Below, one piece after another: positions 1 through 12,785 of a stretch of 37,062 nucleotides of DNA. A program made the position numbers and the translations under genes. The notes under the pieces are model-generated. The model worked only from the letters and a program-made list of their open reading frames with translations. It was not told where the DNA came from and did no database searches. The DNA lies in the NCBI GenBank assembly GCA_023300375.1, contig JALZWO010000079.1, forward strand, positions 1 through 37,062, in the 5' to 3' direction. Every line of letters begins with the position of its first letter. The first letter of the stretch is position 1. The stretch is from Granulosicoccus sp. (GTDB lineage Bacteria > Pseudomonadota > Gammaproteobacteria > Granulosicoccales > Granulosicoccaceae).

Positions 1-683
<683 letters not shown>

Positions 684-705
684 TTAATTCTAGTAGTAAC
701 CAGGA

Positions 706-1545
706 TTAACGTAACCAAGGTGTTTCGGCCAAGTCACCGGCCTTTATGACACTGTCCAGATTGACCAGTGTTTCCAGTAAAGGTTTTAGCTGTCCTAAGG
801 GCCAGGCATTAGGGCCATCACTCAGTGCTTTTTCCGGATCAGGATGAGTTTCCATAAACAGGCCAGCAACGCCCGCAGCTACAGCCGCGCGCGCCAGCAC
901 GGGCACAAACTCACGCTGCCCACCAGATGAGCTGCCTTGCCCACCAGGAAGCTGCACGGAGTGCGTTGCGTCAAATACAACCGGGCACTGTGTGTTGCGC
1001 ATGATCGCAAGACCACGCATGTCAGATACCAGATTATGGTAGCCAAACGATGCGCCACGCTCACAGACCATGATGTTGTCATTACCAACAGCACGCGCTT
1101 TTTCCACGACATTGATCATGTCTTCGGGAGCCAGAAATTGGCCCTTCTTGATGTTGACCGGTTTACCCGTTTTTGCAACTTTTTGAATAAAGTTAGTCTG
1201 GCGACATAAAAACGCGGGTGTTTGCAGTACATCAACCACATCTGCCACCTCGTCCATCGGTGTGTCCTCATGCACATCAGTAAGCACTGGAACACCGATG
1301 TCTTCCCGAACTTTGGCAAGGATTCGTAAGCCCTCTTCAATTCCGGGCCCACGAAAACTGGAAGCCGATGAACGGTTAGCTTTATCAAACGACGATTTAT
1401 AAATAAGAGTTAGGTTTAATTCAGAACACATCTGTTTAAGAACTGCAGCCGTCTCCAGCGCCAACCCTTCACTCTCGATAGCACACGGGCCTGCAATCAG
1501 AAACAGAGGGTGTTCAATGCCTACTTCATGACCACATAGTTGCAT
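706..1545 (-). CDS. kdsA: 3-deoxy-8-phosphooctulonate (KDO-8-P) synthase
   Basis: Condenses phosphoenolpyruvate with arabinose 5-phosphate to give KDO 8-phosphate, the precursor of the lipopolysaccharide inner-core sugar; cytoplasmic. At 279 residues it is close to the usual 280-284. Recognisable segments are [11 protein letters not shown] near residue 16, [12 protein letters not shown] near 50, the TDVHE strand near 90, [11 protein letters not shown] near 135, FDATHSVQ and a C-terminal [16 protein letters not shown] stretch. This is the class-I DAHP-synthase-like TIM barrel. It lies between pyrG (101 bp upstream) and eno (58 bp downstream), all on the minus strand. It implies an LPS-bearing outer membrane. 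No clear Shine-Dalgarno sequence is seen before the ATG. Confidence 0.97.
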   Translation of the reverse strand: MQLCGHEVGIEHPLFLIAGPCAIESEGLALETAAVLKQMCSELNLTLIYKSSFDKANRSSASSFRGPGIEEGLRILAKVREDIGVPVLTDVHEDTPMDEVADVVDVLQTPAFLCRQTNFIQKVAKTGKPVNIKKGQFLAPEDMINVVEKARAVGNDNIMVCERGASFGYHNLVSDMRGLAIMRNTQCPVVFDATHSVQLPGGQGSSSGGQREFVPVLARAAVAAGVAGLFMETHPDPEKALSDGPNAWPLGQLKPLLETLVNLDSVIKAGDLAETPWLR

Positions 1546-1646
1546 AGCTTATATCGTTTGTTGTTCTTTGAAGTTTATGAGTCGCTTTGCTAACCGCTTT
1601 GGGCTAACCCTTGGCCTTTGTCATGCTGCGTAGCTTGAGAATTATA

Positions 1647-3455
<1,809 letters not shown>

Positions 3456-3550
3456 CTACTAGCAAAGAGTTCACTTGCGAACGGGAGTCAAGATTACCAG
3501 AAGCCCGAGCGCCTAACAATTGCAAAACACACTAAGCTTGCAATTTTGCT

Positions 3551-4921
3551 CTATGCATCAACTGTGCTGTTGTCCTGAATGCGAATTTCACTTGACGAGT
3601 CGGCAGTTTTACTTGCCAATTTGCTTGCCGACGTCTTGCGCTGGTGGTCAACACCCACACTAAGCTGCCATACCGCGGCAAGCTGCTCATCAATGTAAAT
3701 AAGAGGAATGCTGCTGCGTTGCCATGGTGGAACGACAGATTCCTGCAAAATATTTTTAACTGATTTGTGAAACGCTGGATTGCCCAACCGAATGAGTTCA
3801 CCACCAGCACGACTTTTAACCACCACCGAGCCGTTGTCGGGTAGACGAATGCCTTGTCTAAAACATTCTGCAAGCGTGATCGTACTGCCAGTTTCACGAA
3901 TAAATAGATCCTTGAACGGTGGCGACCAGCTGTAGCGAAACGCATCAGGCTCTTTTTGTGGCAACAACAAATAAAGGCTATCGCGATGTCGTCGAAATTC
4001 GTAGTCACGCACATTGACCACGCCCTTGGAATCGTGCCGAGCATTAATAAGTGTGGTGTGTACCTGCAGCAAATCTTGTAATCGCGGCATGCGCAACTCT
4101 CGTTGGCGCACCCAAAGACGAATTGCAGTAAACGCTCGCTCACGCGGCAACTTCTTGAGCGCCGATAATCGCAACTCTGGCTTACCCGCTACCTTGACGC
4201 TATTGAGATCCTGCTGTGCCATGCTCACTAGAGCCTGACTGGATGCTGCGCAACGCATAGCAGAACGCCCCAACGTTAGCGTGGACGCCGGCCAACGGGC
4301 TTTAATCATTGGCATGACCTTGAGCCTAAGAAAATTGCGGTCAAACTTTAGTTGCTGATTGGAAGGATCCTCTACCCAGTCAAGGTTGAGATCGCTTGCA
4401 ATGGCAAGCAAGGATTCTTGCGAACACTCTAGAAAGGGGCGAACTAGCATACCTTTAACAAATGCACGCTTCTTGGGAATACCAGAGAGCCCATCAGGGC
4501 CACTGCCGCGCAAAGCCTGCAGCAAAAAGGTTTCAGCTTGATCTTCAGCATGCTGCGCCAGAAGCAGATGCTCACCTTTTTGCAATACTTGGGCAAATTG
4601 TTCATAGCGGGCACGTCTGGCGGCAGCCTCTGGACCACTAGACCCCTGCGCCACGGAGCATTGACGCACTACAAGCGGTACATTTAGCGATGTGCAAACT
4701 TTGCGAGCATGCTCTGCCCATTGCACGCTTTGCGCCTGCAAGCCGTGATCAACGTGAACCGCTCGTAAATGGAAGTTTCGCCTCTCATCACGCAGTTTGG
4801 CCATGAGAGCCAGCATCACGTGCGAATCCACACCGCCGCTATAGGCGATGCAGTAATGCGTTACAGCACTGTGCTGTTCAAGAAACCGTTCCAGTGCGTA
4901 AGTCGCATCTACAGAACTCAT
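3551..4921 (-). CDS. tilS: tRNA(Ile)-lysidine synthase
   Basis: Attaches lysine to C34 of the CAU-anticodon tRNA(Ile), converting it to read AUA codons; essential and cytoplasmic. The PP-loop ATP-binding motif SGGVDS is at residues 28-33, followed by the HVDHGLQ segment and the HHAEDQAET-like segment (here [19 protein letters not shown]), all typical of TilS. The 456-residue length leaves room for the C-terminal TilS substrate-binding domains found in the longer E. coli type. The start codon overlaps the accA stop in an ATGA junction (4918-4921), so the two are probably translationally coupled. It is the last gene before a 203-bp gap preceding the pyrG start. Confidence 0.95.
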   Translation of the reverse strand: MSSVDATYALERFLEQHSAVTHYCIAYSGGVDSHVMLALMAKLRDERRNFHLRAVHVDHGLQAQSVQWAEHARKVCTSLNVPLVVRQCSVAQGSSGPEAAARRARYEQFAQVLQKGEHLLLAQHAEDQAETFLLQALRGSGPDGLSGIPKKRAFVKGMLVRPFLECSQESLLAIASDLNLDWVEDPSNQQLKFDRNFLRLKVMPMIKARWPASTLTLGRSAMRCAASSQALVSMAQQDLNSVKVAGKPELRLSALKKLPRERAFTAIRLWVRQRELRMPRLQDLLQVHTTLINARHDSKGVVNVRDYEFRRHRDSLYLLLPQKEPDAFRYSWSPPFKDLFIRETGSTITLAECFRQGIRLPDNGSVVVKSRAGGELIRLGNPAFHKSVKNILQESVVPPWQRSSIPLIYIDEQLAAVWQLSVGVDHQRKTSASKLASKTADSSSEIRIQDNSTVDA

Positions 4922-5880
4922 GTAGTTTCCTTATATTGTCCGTATGCACGCAGTTTTTCTGCGCGTTGACTCAACAACGTGTCTACCGGAGTTTCCGCGA
5001 GCACAGCCAGCTCTTGAATGAGCGCCTCTTTCATGGAGTTTGCCATTTGTGCCGGATTTCGATGAGCACCACCTAAAGGCTCCTCGATAATTCTATCCAC
5101 GAGATTCAGGTCGAATAACCGTTCCGATGTGATCCCCATGGCTTCAGCCGCATCAGCAGCCTTATCAGCGCTTTTGTACAAGATAGCGGCACAACCTTCC
5201 GGGCTGATAACCGAGTAGACACTGTACTTAAGCATCATGACCCGATCACCCACACCAATAGCCAAGGCTCCACCGGAACCACCCTCACCGATGACCGTAC
5301 AAATGATGGGCGTTTTGAGACCTGCCATGACAAACAGGTTACGCGCGATGGCCTCACTCTGGCCACGTTCTTCAGCGCCAATTCCCGGATACGCGCCCGG
5401 TGTGTCAATAAACGTTAAAACCGGCAACGAAAACCGCTCAGCCAACTCCATCAGTCGTTTGGCCTTGCGGTAGCCTTCCGGACGTGGCATACCAAAATTA
5501 CGATGAATTTTTTCTTTGGTGTCGCGGCCTTTTTCGTGCCCGATAACCACCACGGGTTTGCCATTGAGGCGCGCCGTGCCACCAATAATGGCGTTATCGT
5601 TGCCATATAGCCTGTCCCCTGCCAGCTCGTCAAAGTCGGTAAAGACATTGTCGATGTAGAAGCGGGTATACGGGCGTTGCGGATGCCGAGCCAATTGCGT
5701 GATTTGCCAGCTGCTGAGCTTGGCAAAAATGCTATTGGTGAGTGTGTCGCACTTCTGCTTTAACGTATCCACCTCAGCACTGATATTGATATCAGCATCT
5801 TCGGTGGCGAACTGCAGTTCGCGGATCTTGGCTTCCAACTCAGCGATGGGTTGTTCGAAGTCGAGAAAATTTGGGTTCAT
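4918..5880 (-). CDS. accA: Acetyl-CoA carboxylase carboxyltransferase, alpha subunit
   Basis: With AccD it transfers carboxyl from biotin on AccB to acetyl-CoA, giving malonyl-CoA, the committed step of fatty-acid synthesis. It begins [16 protein letters not shown] and is 320 residues, matching E. coli AccA (319). The N-terminal helical part (about 1-60) precedes the crotonase-like carboxyltransferase fold, with [18 protein letters not shown] near 165 and [17 protein letters not shown] near 205 forming the CoA-binding and oxyanion regions. It sits 57 bp after dnaE and overlaps tilS by 4 bases. accD is not in the window. Its product, malonyl-CoA, is the substrate of FabD encoded at the other end of this window. 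Confidence 0.97.
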   Translation of the reverse strand: MNPNFLDFEQPIAELEAKIRELQFATEDADINISAEVDTLKQKCDTLTNSIFAKLSSWQITQLARHPQRPYTRFYIDNVFTDFDELAGDRLYGNDNAIIGGTARLNGKPVVVIGHEKGRDTKEKIHRNFGMPRPEGYRKAKRLMELAERFSLPVLTFIDTPGAYPGIGAEERGQSEAIARNLFVMAGLKTPIICTVIGEGGSGGALAIGVGDRVMMLKYSVYSVISPEGCAAILYKSADKAADAAEAMGITSERLFDLNLVDRIIEEPLGGAHRNPAQMANSMKEALIQELAVLAETPVDTLLSQRAEKLRAYGQYKETT

Positions 5881-5937
5881 TGAGTCGGTAGTAATCTCTC
5901 GGGTGACAGGGATAGTTTATCAGCTGAAGGCTTAACT

Positions 5938-8900
5938 TCAGTAAACCAACTCAACGTTTCCTTCACCGGTCAATTCACCGAGCTGAGATAGCAATTCGAG
6001 CCGAGGGGTAACCGCCCAGCGGTTCCCCGCCTTGATGCTGGCCTGAGCATGCCCATTGGTGAATGAAAACCAGACCGGTATGGTCCCACTTTTACAAGTT
6101 GCTAATGTGTCAATTAATTTGTCCAACCCCTTATCAGCCCACTTTTCCGATTCTAACCGTATGAGTAGACGACGCGCAAATCGCCCCCGGGCTGACGCAA
6201 GATCGTAAATCTCGCGAGAACGAATTTTGAAGCCACCATTGAATTCGTCTGGGCTTACATCACCGTCGATAATCAACACTTCGTCTTTGACGATTCGATC
6301 GGCGAAGTCGTCAATTTGCTCACCACGCAGCGACACTTCTAGGCGCCCAGTACCATCGTCAATAGTGATGAATTGCATTCGCCCACCATGACCATCGCGT
6401 TGACGCACGCTCATAACAAGACCAGCGGCAACCACGGGTACGCCACGTTGTCTGTATGAAGGCCCGGAATCTGCAACACCGGCTTTGGCACACACCGCTT
6501 TCAGACGTCCATGAGTGAATTTGGATAATTCTTCTAGGTGTTCGTCAATAGGATGACCGCTAAGGTAGAGTCCCAGCGATTCTTTCTCGGCACGCAGTCG
6601 CTCCCTATCGGTCCAGTCTTCTATGGACACCATCAATTCCGTTGGGTCGGAGTCCTCTGCATTGCCTAATCCGAACATATCAGTCATCCCGGCATTCTGA
6701 TTTTTGTGGCACTGATCGGCACCGCGCAATGCTCTGGGCAGGTGTTGCCACAAACTGGCTCGGTTGGGCCCTAGCGCGTCCACTGCCCCAGCTTTAACTA
6801 ACGCTTCAAGCACACGCTTGTTTACCGTTCCCGGACTGGCGCGTCTACATAGGTCATCTAGCGATTCAAACGGGCCAGACGCGTCGCGCGCTTCAAGCAC
6901 ATTGGCTAACGCTGCCTCGCCTACACCCTTGATCGCACCCAAACCGTACAGCACAGTTTTTTCATCAACAACAGAAAACCTGACCGCCGAGCGATTGATG
7001 TCTGGGTGCTCAACTTTGAGCCCTATCTGCTCACACTCATCAATCAAAAACACAACCTTCTCGGTGTTGTCCATATCCGCAGACAGTACGGCAGACATGA
7101 ACGCGGCTGGATAGTGACATTTGAGCCAAGCTGTTTGATAAGACAACAGGGCGTACGCCGCCGAGTGTGACTTGTTAAAACCATAACCGGCAAATTTTTC
7201 GACCAGATCAAAAATATTACCTGCCAGGTCTTTGTCGATATTGTTGTCAGCACAACCGTCAAGAAATACCGAGCGCTGCTTAGCCATCTCTTCTGGCTTT
7301 TTCTTGCCCATCGCACGGCGCAGAATATCGGCTGTGCCCAGTGAGAACTTAGCCATGACTTGCGCTATTCCCATCACCTGCTCCTGATACAGGATGACCC
7401 CGTAAGTGGGCTCAAGTGTGGCTTTCAGTGATTCGAGCTGGTAGTCCTCATGCGGGTACGACATGGGTTTGCGCCCATGCTTTCGATCAATGAAGTCGTC
7501 GACCATGCCTGATTGCAACGGGCCCGGTCGATACAGAGCCACGAGCGCGATGATGTCTTCGAAATTGTCAGGCCGAAGGCGCTCTATCAAACGCTTCATA
7601 CCGGGTGATTCAAGCTGAAAAATCGCCGTCGTCTGGGCATCTTGAAGCAATTTGTAGGTTGGTGCGTCGTCGAGTGGTAGTGCTAGCAGATCAATTTTGT
7701 CACCGTGATGCTTCGCGATCTGCTTGATGGCGTTGTCGATAATGGTGAGCGTTCGAAGCCCAAGAAAATCGAACTTAACCAGCCCAACATCTTCAGCATC
7801 ATCCTTATCAAACTGCGTCACCAGACTCGAGCCATCTGGCTCGCAGTACAGTGGCGCAAAATCGGTCAATGCCGTTGGTGCGATAACGACACCACCAGCA
7901 TGTTTTCCACAGTTGCGAGACAGCCCCTCTAACGATAAGGCCATATCCAGAAGCGCGGTGACCTCTTCATCGTTGTCGTAGCTGCGCTTAAGGTCTTCCG
8001 ATTCTGCCAAGGCTTTGGTTAGCGTCATGCCCACTTCGAAAGGCACCATCTTGGCAATGGAATCGACAAAGCCATAAGGTTGACTCATAATTCGCCCCAC
8101 ATCGCGCACCACCGCTTTGGCCGCCATGGTGCCGTACGTGATGATTTGCGACACTCGGTGATGCCCGTACTTTTGCGCCACGTACTGAATAACGCGATCG
8201 CGACCATCCATACAAAAATCGATATCGAAATCTGGCATGGACACACGCTCAGGGTTCAGAAACCGCTCGAACAGCAGGTCGTACTCCAGAGGATCGATAT
8301 CGGTAATCATCAGCGCATAAGCCACTAGGGAGCCCGCACCCGAACCACGGCCAGGACCCACTGGAATATCATTCTGCCTAGACCATTGAATGAAGTCGGC
8401 CACAATCAAAAAGTAGCCGGGGAAACCCATTCCGGCGATAACATCCAGCTCGCGTGTGAGCCGCTCATCATAGGTTTCACGGGTTTGAGCAAAATCTGCG
8501 CTGCTCGTATCGAACAACTGATCCAGACGAATTTCCAAGCCTTCACGTGCGGATTGATAAAAGAATTCCGTCTCGGTCATACCTTCAGGTATGGGAAAAT
8601 CTGGCAAAACTGGCGTGCCTAATTTCAGCGTCAAATTGCAACGCTTCGCAATCTCTACCGAGTTTGACAAAGCGGCCGGAATATCTGCAAAAAGCGCCTG
8701 CATCGCCTGTGGGCTTTTTAGGTACTGTTCCTCAGTGACAAGCTTAGGTCTGCGGGTGTCGGCCAGCACATAGCCGCTTTGAATACACAAACGCGCCTCG
8801 TGAGACTCAAAGTCGTCAGCTATCAGGAAACGAACATCGTTAGTGGCCACAACACCCAAACCGGTATTCAGAGCGATTTGGCAAGCACCTGCAATGTAGT

Positions 8901-9438
8901 GCTCTTCGGAGGCCTGACCTGTGCGGTTCAACTCTAGGTAATACCGATCGCCAAACACCGCTTGCCAGCGCTTTGCGATCTCGACGGCATTGCTCTGATG
9001 CCCACGTAAAATGGCTTTGCCAACGTCTCCCTCGACACCACCAGAGAGCACGATAATGCCTTCATGCGCCTCAAACACCCAATCGATATGTACCACTGGC
9101 GACCCATCGCTCTGCCCTTCCTGATAGCCACGTGAAACCAAATTGGTGAGATTTTGATAGCCCACGTTGTTCTGCACCAGCATAATGACTCGCGTCAGCT
9201 CACCCTCTGGAGCCATACCGCGAATGCGCATATCGACACCGCAGATCGGTTTCATGCCTGAGCCCATGGCGGCTCGGTAAAACTTAACCAACGAAAACAT
9301 GTTGGCCCTGTCGGTTACTGCGACCGCAGCCATGCTGGTGGCCGCCGTCTTAACAAGCGACTTGATACGAACCGTACTATCGACCAGTGAGAATTCTGTG
9401 TGCACACTTAGGTGCACGAAGGGCTCAATCTGACTCAC
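5938..9438 (-). CDS. dnaE: DNA polymerase III alpha subunit
   Basis: Catalytic subunit of the replicative polymerase. The 1166-residue length matches the proteobacterial DnaE1 (E. coli 1160). It starts with GTG at 9438 and [15 protein letters not shown], the PHP domain; the polymerase palm carries [12 protein letters not shown] with metal-binding Asp near residues 403 and 405, [10 protein letters not shown] near 361 and the fingers region [12 protein letters not shown]. Helix-hairpin-helix ([17 protein letters not shown]) and an OB fold follow in the last third. It overlaps rnhB by four bases as GTGA, so the GTG is well supported; no other start fits. A GAGGTG element lies about a dozen bases upstream, inside rnhB. 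The operon order rnhB-dnaE-accA-tilS is standard. Confidence 0.98.
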   Translation of the reverse strand: MSQIEPFVHLSVHTEFSLVDSTVRIKSLVKTAATSMAAVAVTDRANMFSLVKFYRAAMGSGMKPICGVDMRIRGMAPEGELTRVIMLVQNNVGYQNLTNLVSRGYQEGQSDGSPVVHIDWVFEAHEGIIVLSGGVEGDVGKAILRGHQSNAVEIAKRWQAVFGDRYYLELNRTGQASEEHYIAGACQIALNTGLGVVATNDVRFLIADDFESHEARLCIQSGYVLADTRRPKLVTEEQYLKSPQAMQALFADIPAALSNSVEIAKRCNLTLKLGTPVLPDFPIPEGMTETEFFYQSAREGLEIRLDQLFDTSSADFAQTRETYDERLTRELDVIAGMGFPGYFLIVADFIQWSRQNDIPVGPGRGSGAGSLVAYALMITDIDPLEYDLLFERFLNPERVSMPDFDIDFCMDGRDRVIQYVAQKYGHHRVSQIITYGTMAAKAVVRDVGRIMSQPYGFVDSIAKMVPFEVGMTLTKALAESEDLKRSYDNDEEVTALLDMALSLEGLSRNCGKHAGGVVIAPTALTDFAPLYCEPDGSSLVTQFDKDDAEDVGLVKFDFLGLRTLTIIDNAIKQIAKHHGDKIDLLALPLDDAPTYKLLQDAQTTAIFQLESPGMKRLIERLRPDNFEDIIALVALYRPGPLQSGMVDDFIDRKHGRKPMSYPHEDYQLESLKATLEPTYGVILYQEQVMGIAQVMAKFSLGTADILRRAMGKKKPEEMAKQRSVFLDGCADNNIDKDLAGNIFDLVEKFAGYGFNKSHSAAYALLSYQTAWLKCHYPAAFMSAVLSADMDNTEKVVFLIDECEQIGLKVEHPDINRSAVRFSVVDEKTVLYGLGAIKGVGEAALANVLEARDASGPFESLDDLCRRASPGTVNKRVLEALVKAGAVDALGPNRASLWQHLPRALRGADQCHKNQNAGMTDMFGLGNAEDSDPTELMVSIEDWTDRERLRAEKESLGLYLSGHPIDEHLEELSKFTHGRLKAVCAKAGVADSGPSYRQRGVPVVAAGLVMSVRQRDGHGGRMQFITIDDGTGRLEVSLRGEQIDDFADRIVKDEVLIIDGDVSPDEFNGGFKIRSREIYDLASARGRFARRLLIRLESEKWADKGLDKLIDTLATCKSGTIPVWFSFTNGHAQASIKAGNRWAVTPRLELLSQLGELTGEGNVELVY

Positions 9439-10088
9439 GGGATGAGCACCTCTGTTGGCAGTTCATGTGGCTTGGCCGGTACACGCCCAGTGATAGCCAA
9501 TGCTTCACGCACTGGCTTGAACGAGCTGCGATGCCATTCAGTGACTCCATGCTCAACAATAGCGCTGCGGTGAAAAGGCGTGGGATAGCCTTTATGCTGA
9601 GCCAAACCGTATTGCGGATAGATGGCATGCAACTGAACCATCATTTTGTCGCGCGCTACTTTGGCAATGATTGACGCTGCGCTGATGCACTGCACCCGTT
9701 GATCGCCTTTTACAACCGCCGCGCTGGGTACTTCCAGCTCGGGGCAACGATTTCCGTCAATCAGTGTTAACTCGGGCACAACACTTAAGCCCTCAACCGC
9801 GCGCTTCATAGCCAACAAACTGGCGTGCAAAATATTCAGTCGATCAATTTCAGTAACGCTTGCCTGAGCAATGCAAAAGGCCAATGCCCGCTGGCGAATA
9901 ATAATGTCGAGCTCCTCACGCTTGGCCTCATCGAGCATTTTTGAGTCAAGTAGGCCGTCGATAGGCTTCGCTGGGTTGAGAATCACGGCTGCGGCAACCA
10001 CTGGGCCAGCCAACGGGCCCCTCCCAACCTCGTCAACACCCGCAAGCGGGTACGTCGTAATTAGCTGTTCTAAGGTTTCGGGATTCAT
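9435..10088 (-). CDS. rnhB: Ribonuclease HII
   Basis: Cleaves the RNA strand of RNA-DNA hybrids and removes single ribonucleotides misincorporated in [17 protein letters not shown] near residues 17-30 gives the first two metal ligands, Asp19 and Glu20, and the central [15 protein letters not shown] helix and HKGYPTPFH motif are typical. I selected ATG 10088 (217 residues); a TTG at 10109 in the same frame would add seven residues. The 3' end overlaps the dnaE GTG start. In many gammaproteobacteria lpxA-lpxB precede rnhB; here the upstream neighbour is a divergent racemase-family gene, so the lpx part of the cluster is absent from this site. Confidence 0.96.
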   Translation of the reverse strand: MNPETLEQLITTYPLAGVDEVGRGPLAGPVVAAAVILNPAKPIDGLLDSKMLDEAKREELDIIIRQRALAFCIAQASVTEIDRLNILHASLLAMKRAVEGLSVVPELTLIDGNRCPELEVPSAAVVKGDQRVQCISAASIIAKVARDKMMVQLHAIYPQYGLAQHKGYPTPFHRSAIVEHGVTEWHRSSFKPVREALAITGRVPAKPHELPTEVLIP

Positions 10089-10225
10089 CGCTGAATGATA
10101 CTGGTTCAAGAGCCGATGCCCAAGTGTTTATGGCAAAGAAATTTACCGCTTGACAGCAGAAAAAATCCCGTTTTTTAACCAACTTAGCCACTAGAATCTA
10201 GGCTTCCCTTTTACGGCTGCAGCCC

Positions 10226-10969
10226 ATGCAAACTCTGCCCTTTACCCTCAGTGACGATAAACTGGACCAACCAGCTGTTGGCTTGGTTGTGTTGCAGTCT
10301 GACGAAACCATGGAACACGAACTTCGGCATTGGCTGCCTCAACACTATCGCTTGTTTCATACTCGCATTACTAACAGCCAAACCATTAATGCAAGCTCCC
10401 TGCAGGCAATGAAAGAAGAGCTTCCCGTCAGCGTGTCACTGCTACCAAAACATACCAATTTTCGCGTCATCGCCTACGGCTGCACCTCTGCGGCCACCGT
10501 CATTGGAGAGGCTGCGGTGAGTTCAGCAATTCAAAGTGTCTTCGCAAACAGTTTAGTCACTAACCCGGTGACGGCTGTGAAAGCAAAATTGAATTCTATA
10601 CAAGCAAAAAACATTGGACTCTTAACACCCTATGAGCCACAGGTATCTAAAGCGCTAAGAGATAACTTAGAGGACAGTGGCTACGCTATTACCAATTCGG
10701 GTACTTTCAACGAAATGCAAGATCACAAAGTGGCCCGTATTTCTCGTCAATCATTACTTGATGCTATACAGAAAATTGCACATACGCAATCCAATAAACC
10801 ACCCATAGATGCCGTGTTTGCATCATGCACAAATCTACGCACATATGACCTACTCGATGAAGCCAGCAGTATCATTGGCTGCCCCGTTATTAGTAGTAAT
10901 TCAGCATTGGCGTGGCACATTGAAGCGTTACTTAATAGCCCAATAAATATAACCGCAATACGCTCGTAA
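10226..10969 (+). CDS. Maleate isomerase / Asp-Glu racemase superfamily protein
   Basis: The protein belongs to the two-cysteine aspartate/glutamate racemase superfamily, nearest in pattern to maleate cis-trans isomerases, arylmalonate decarboxylases and the EutA group. Cys86 in AYGCTSAATVIG and Cys201 in FASCTNLRTYDLL are spaced like the catalytic pair of maleate isomerase, and GCPVISSNSALAWHI closes the second half. Length, 247 residues, is normal. It is transcribed divergently from rnhB with 137 bp between the starts and stands alone, with decayed sequence downstream. No ectoine genes (eutB, eutC, doeA) are visible here, so an ectoine role is only one possibility. The substrate cannot be set from the sequence. 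Confidence 0.85.
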   Translation: MQTLPFTLSDDKLDQPAVGLVVLQSDETMEHELRHWLPQHYRLFHTRITNSQTINASSLQAMKEELPVSVSLLPKHTNFRVIAYGCTSAATVIGEAAVSSAIQSVFANSLVTNPVTAVKAKLNSIQAKNIGLLTPYEPQVSKALRDNLEDSGYAITNSGTFNEMQDHKVARISRQSLLDAIQKIAHTQSNKPPIDAVFASCTNLRTYDLLDEASSIIGCPVISSNSALAWHIEALLNSPINITAIRS

Positions 10970-11177
10970 CAAGTTACACGCCACTAAAATTAGCCATATA
11001 AATTCATCTGACAGCATTCGCCTGCACCGCACAGCGCTGCTGTGGACATACCGTCTACTTCTGAGTTTGCTTGCCATCCGCATCGTAGCTATGCCTTAGG
11101 TAAACTGCTGATGGACAGAATGGGCGCACAACCACATATTCCGTGAGACAAAAAATAAGACGCAACGTAACAAGGGC

Positions 11178-11447
11178 ATGAGTGAATCAAAAACAAATTC
11201 ACGCTACGATAAATTTACTCGGGCTGAGAAATACACCATCGGAATAATATTGCTCATAGAGCCTATAACGGGTAACGAAAATGCCTTTGGGTTCGATATT
11301 GGTAGTAACCCAGCCAGACTTGCTGCTGCTCACAAAGCACGCGACTCGGGTACTGTTGTTATCACCGAGCCCATCGTTCTCACTCAGGATTCGGATAGCA
11401 CACAAAAAGCTTTTTTGATGATTCTGCACAGCGCGAAAAAAAACTAA
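11178..11447 (+). pseudogene. CHASE sensor domain remnant
   Basis: The frame encodes 89 residues whose second half reads like the core of a CHASE domain: IEPITGNENAFGFDIGSN, then PARLAAAHKARDSGTVVITE and a PIVLTQD strand. In intact proteins this periplasmic domain sits between two membrane segments and precedes PAS, kinase or GGDEF domains. Here there is no membrane helix before it, and the frame stops at 11447, right where a receiver-domain remnant begins in another frame. The simplest reading is a sensor-kinase gene that lost its membrane segments and catalytic core by deletion. A short functional protein is possible but unlikely. The family match is by eye from motif order. Confidence 0.6.
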
Positions 11448-11808
11448 ACTCAACAACAATATTAACGTCGTGCACGATGGCGCAGCAGCCTTAAACTTCC
11501 TTGAAAAATGTGCTGATCAAGATATATCCAATCTCATCTTGTTAGATCTTAGCTTGCCTGGCATCAACGGATTGGATTTCCTTGCCATCATTAAAAAGGA
11601 CAAGCATTTACGCTCCATACCTGTGGTCGTACTAACGAGCTCTGCAGCCGATTGAGACATAAAACTTGCCTATGAAAATCATGCTGCAGCATTCATCACC
11701 AAACCGATAGAAATTGAAGGTTTTCTCCAGATTGTCACCTCGATAGATGATTTCTTTTTTGAAATAGTCACGACACCTAACCACAGTGGCTCAATTACCA
11801 ACGTTTAA
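11443..11808 (+). pseudogene. Response-regulator receiver domain remnant
   Basis: From about 11443 the frame reads TKLNNNINVVHDGAAALNFL, then LILLDLSLPGINGLDFL with the phospho-acceptor Asp, then IPVVVLTSSAAD. An in-frame TGA at 11653-11655 interrupts it, after which the same frame continues with AYENHAAAFITKPIEIEGFL, including the conserved Lys-Pro, and a SIDDFFFEIVT tail before TAA at 11806-11808. This is the Rcp1-like single-domain regulator type that often follows a CHASE/PAS histidine kinase. The first 30 or so residues, including the acidic metal-binding pair, are missing. Nonsense codon plus missing amino end mark it as a pseudogene. It follows the CHASE remnant in a different frame. 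Confidence 0.75.
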
Positions 11809-11866
11809 TAATTAATCCGAATTGGCAGTAAACACAAGACAATGCGTAATCACACGCAAAAATCTG

Positions 11867-11895
11867 TTGACAAATTTCCATCATAAGCTCATCAT
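11867..11895 (+). promoter_or_regulatory. Predicted sigma-70 promoter for the iclR-ABC-sulfatase operon
   Basis: A perfect TTGACA at 11867-11872 is followed by 17 bases and CATCAT at 11890-11895, matching TATAAT at four of six positions. The predicted start of transcription, about 11902, falls at the edge of a perfect palindrome, consistent with a repressible promoter. Confidence 0.5.
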
Positions 11896-11902
11896 TTTCT
11901 AA

Positions 11903-11918
11903 ATTCCAATATTGGAAT
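11903..11918. promoter_or_regulatory. Palindromic operator candidate for the IclR regulator
   Basis: ATTCCAATATTGGAAT is a perfect 16-bp inverted repeat. It lies just downstream of the predicted -10 element and a few bases before the first start codon of the iclR-family gene. IclR-family operators are commonly short palindromes with TTCCA/TGGAA half-sites, as in E. coli IclR. Autoregulation by occlusion of the start site is inferred. Confidence 0.55.
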
Positions 11919-11922
11919 ACTA

Positions 11923-12753
11923 GTGTTTGAGCCCATTGAACGGATGAATCCTACCGATCGCACACTCCAGGTCATGGAATACATCATGGCGGCTGGGCCA
12001 ACCCCGTTAAAGCAAACGGATATCGCTAGAGATTGCGGTCTTGCGCCCTCCACACTCAATCGTATTCTTAAATCATTGTCCGACTGGGGATACTTGTTTC
12101 GTACTAGCGAGAAATTTGTGGTGCGCAACTTCCGACTAGAGCGCAATGTGCCCATGTCAGAGGTCTATCTGGCAAAACTGGACAGCACTATACATACGCT
12201 GGGTAAGAAGCTGAACGTGTCTGTAGAGGTGGTGGTTGTCGCCGGCCATGAGTTACTCTGGCATTCAACAACAGATCATCCCGATCCCAAGATAGAGATA
12301 CGTGCCAGAGTTGGATTTCGACGCTCTCTGTACGAATTCGATGTTTTATCACAGCTCTACCTCAGCCGCCTGAACTGGAGCGACATAGAGGCTCAATTCT
12401 TTACGGATGGCTTCTTTGAAACCCCAAGGGTACGAGGCCAAACTGGCGCACCACTAAAAACAAGTGATGTAAAACATCGCCTTGTTTCCACTAAAAATGA
12501 GGTGTTCTCAGCTGACCTTCAGGGAAATCATGTTGGGATACGTCGCTTTGCTACGGTGATTCAAGACCCAGCCAACAAGTTTCTACATCTTTTAGCCTTA
12601 GCAGAACCTGTAACAAAGGCCTGCGACAACATTCAGATTTACCAAGATGCGTTGCTTGATGCGCGCACCGAGCTCTCACAGCTCGTCTTTGATGAAAGCC
12701 ATGCAACTAGGCTGCAGCCAAAGCATCACGCCAAGCCCTTGCGAGGGGGCTAA
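11923..12753 (+). CDS. IclR-family transcriptional regulator
   Basis: An IclR-type winged helix-turn-helix occupies about residues 10-70 (PLKQTDIARDCGLAPSTLNR is the recognition region), and the remainder is an IclR effector-binding domain, including SVEVVVVAGHELLWHS and RARVGFRRSLYEFD. Such proteins usually repress or activate an adjacent catabolic operon in response to a substrate-derived ligand. The first start is GTG at 11923 with GGA six bases before it; ATG at 11944 (269 residues, MNPTDRTLQVMEYI) is an alternative. A 32-bp gap separates it from the binding-protein gene on the same strand, so it probably heads the operon. The promoter and palindrome upstream suggest autoregulation. Confidence 0.9.
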   Translation: MFEPIERMNPTDRTLQVMEYIMAAGPTPLKQTDIARDCGLAPSTLNRILKSLSDWGYLFRTSEKFVVRNFRLERNVPMSEVYLAKLDSTIHTLGKKLNVSVEVVVVAGHELLWHSTTDHPDPKIEIRARVGFRRSLYEFDVLSQLYLSRLNWSDIEAQFFTDGFFETPRVRGQTGAPLKTSDVKHRLVSTKNEVFSADLQGNHVGIRRFATVIQDPANKFLHLLALAEPVTKACDNIQIYQDALLDARTELSQLVFDESHATRLQPKHHAKPLRGG

Positions 12754-12785
12754 CACACCACTGAAATACCTTACAGGGAGAAACT

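Noticed and set aside
3518-3545. AATTGCAA...TTGCAATT inverted repeat after tilS as a terminator
   Set aside because: The 8-bp stem is AT-rich with a 12-base loop, and no T run follows on the minus strand where tilS is read; stability would be low.
5938-9438. Many open frames of 60-120 codons on the strand opposite dnaE and in its other frames
   Set aside because: dnaE is a full-length family member with intact motifs, so these are shadows; none has its own ribosome site or recognisable product.
11030-11044. CACAGC-GCT-GCTGTG hairpin as terminator of the racemase-family gene
   Set aside because: The stem is six bases and no T run follows; it is 60 bases after the stop and not convincing.
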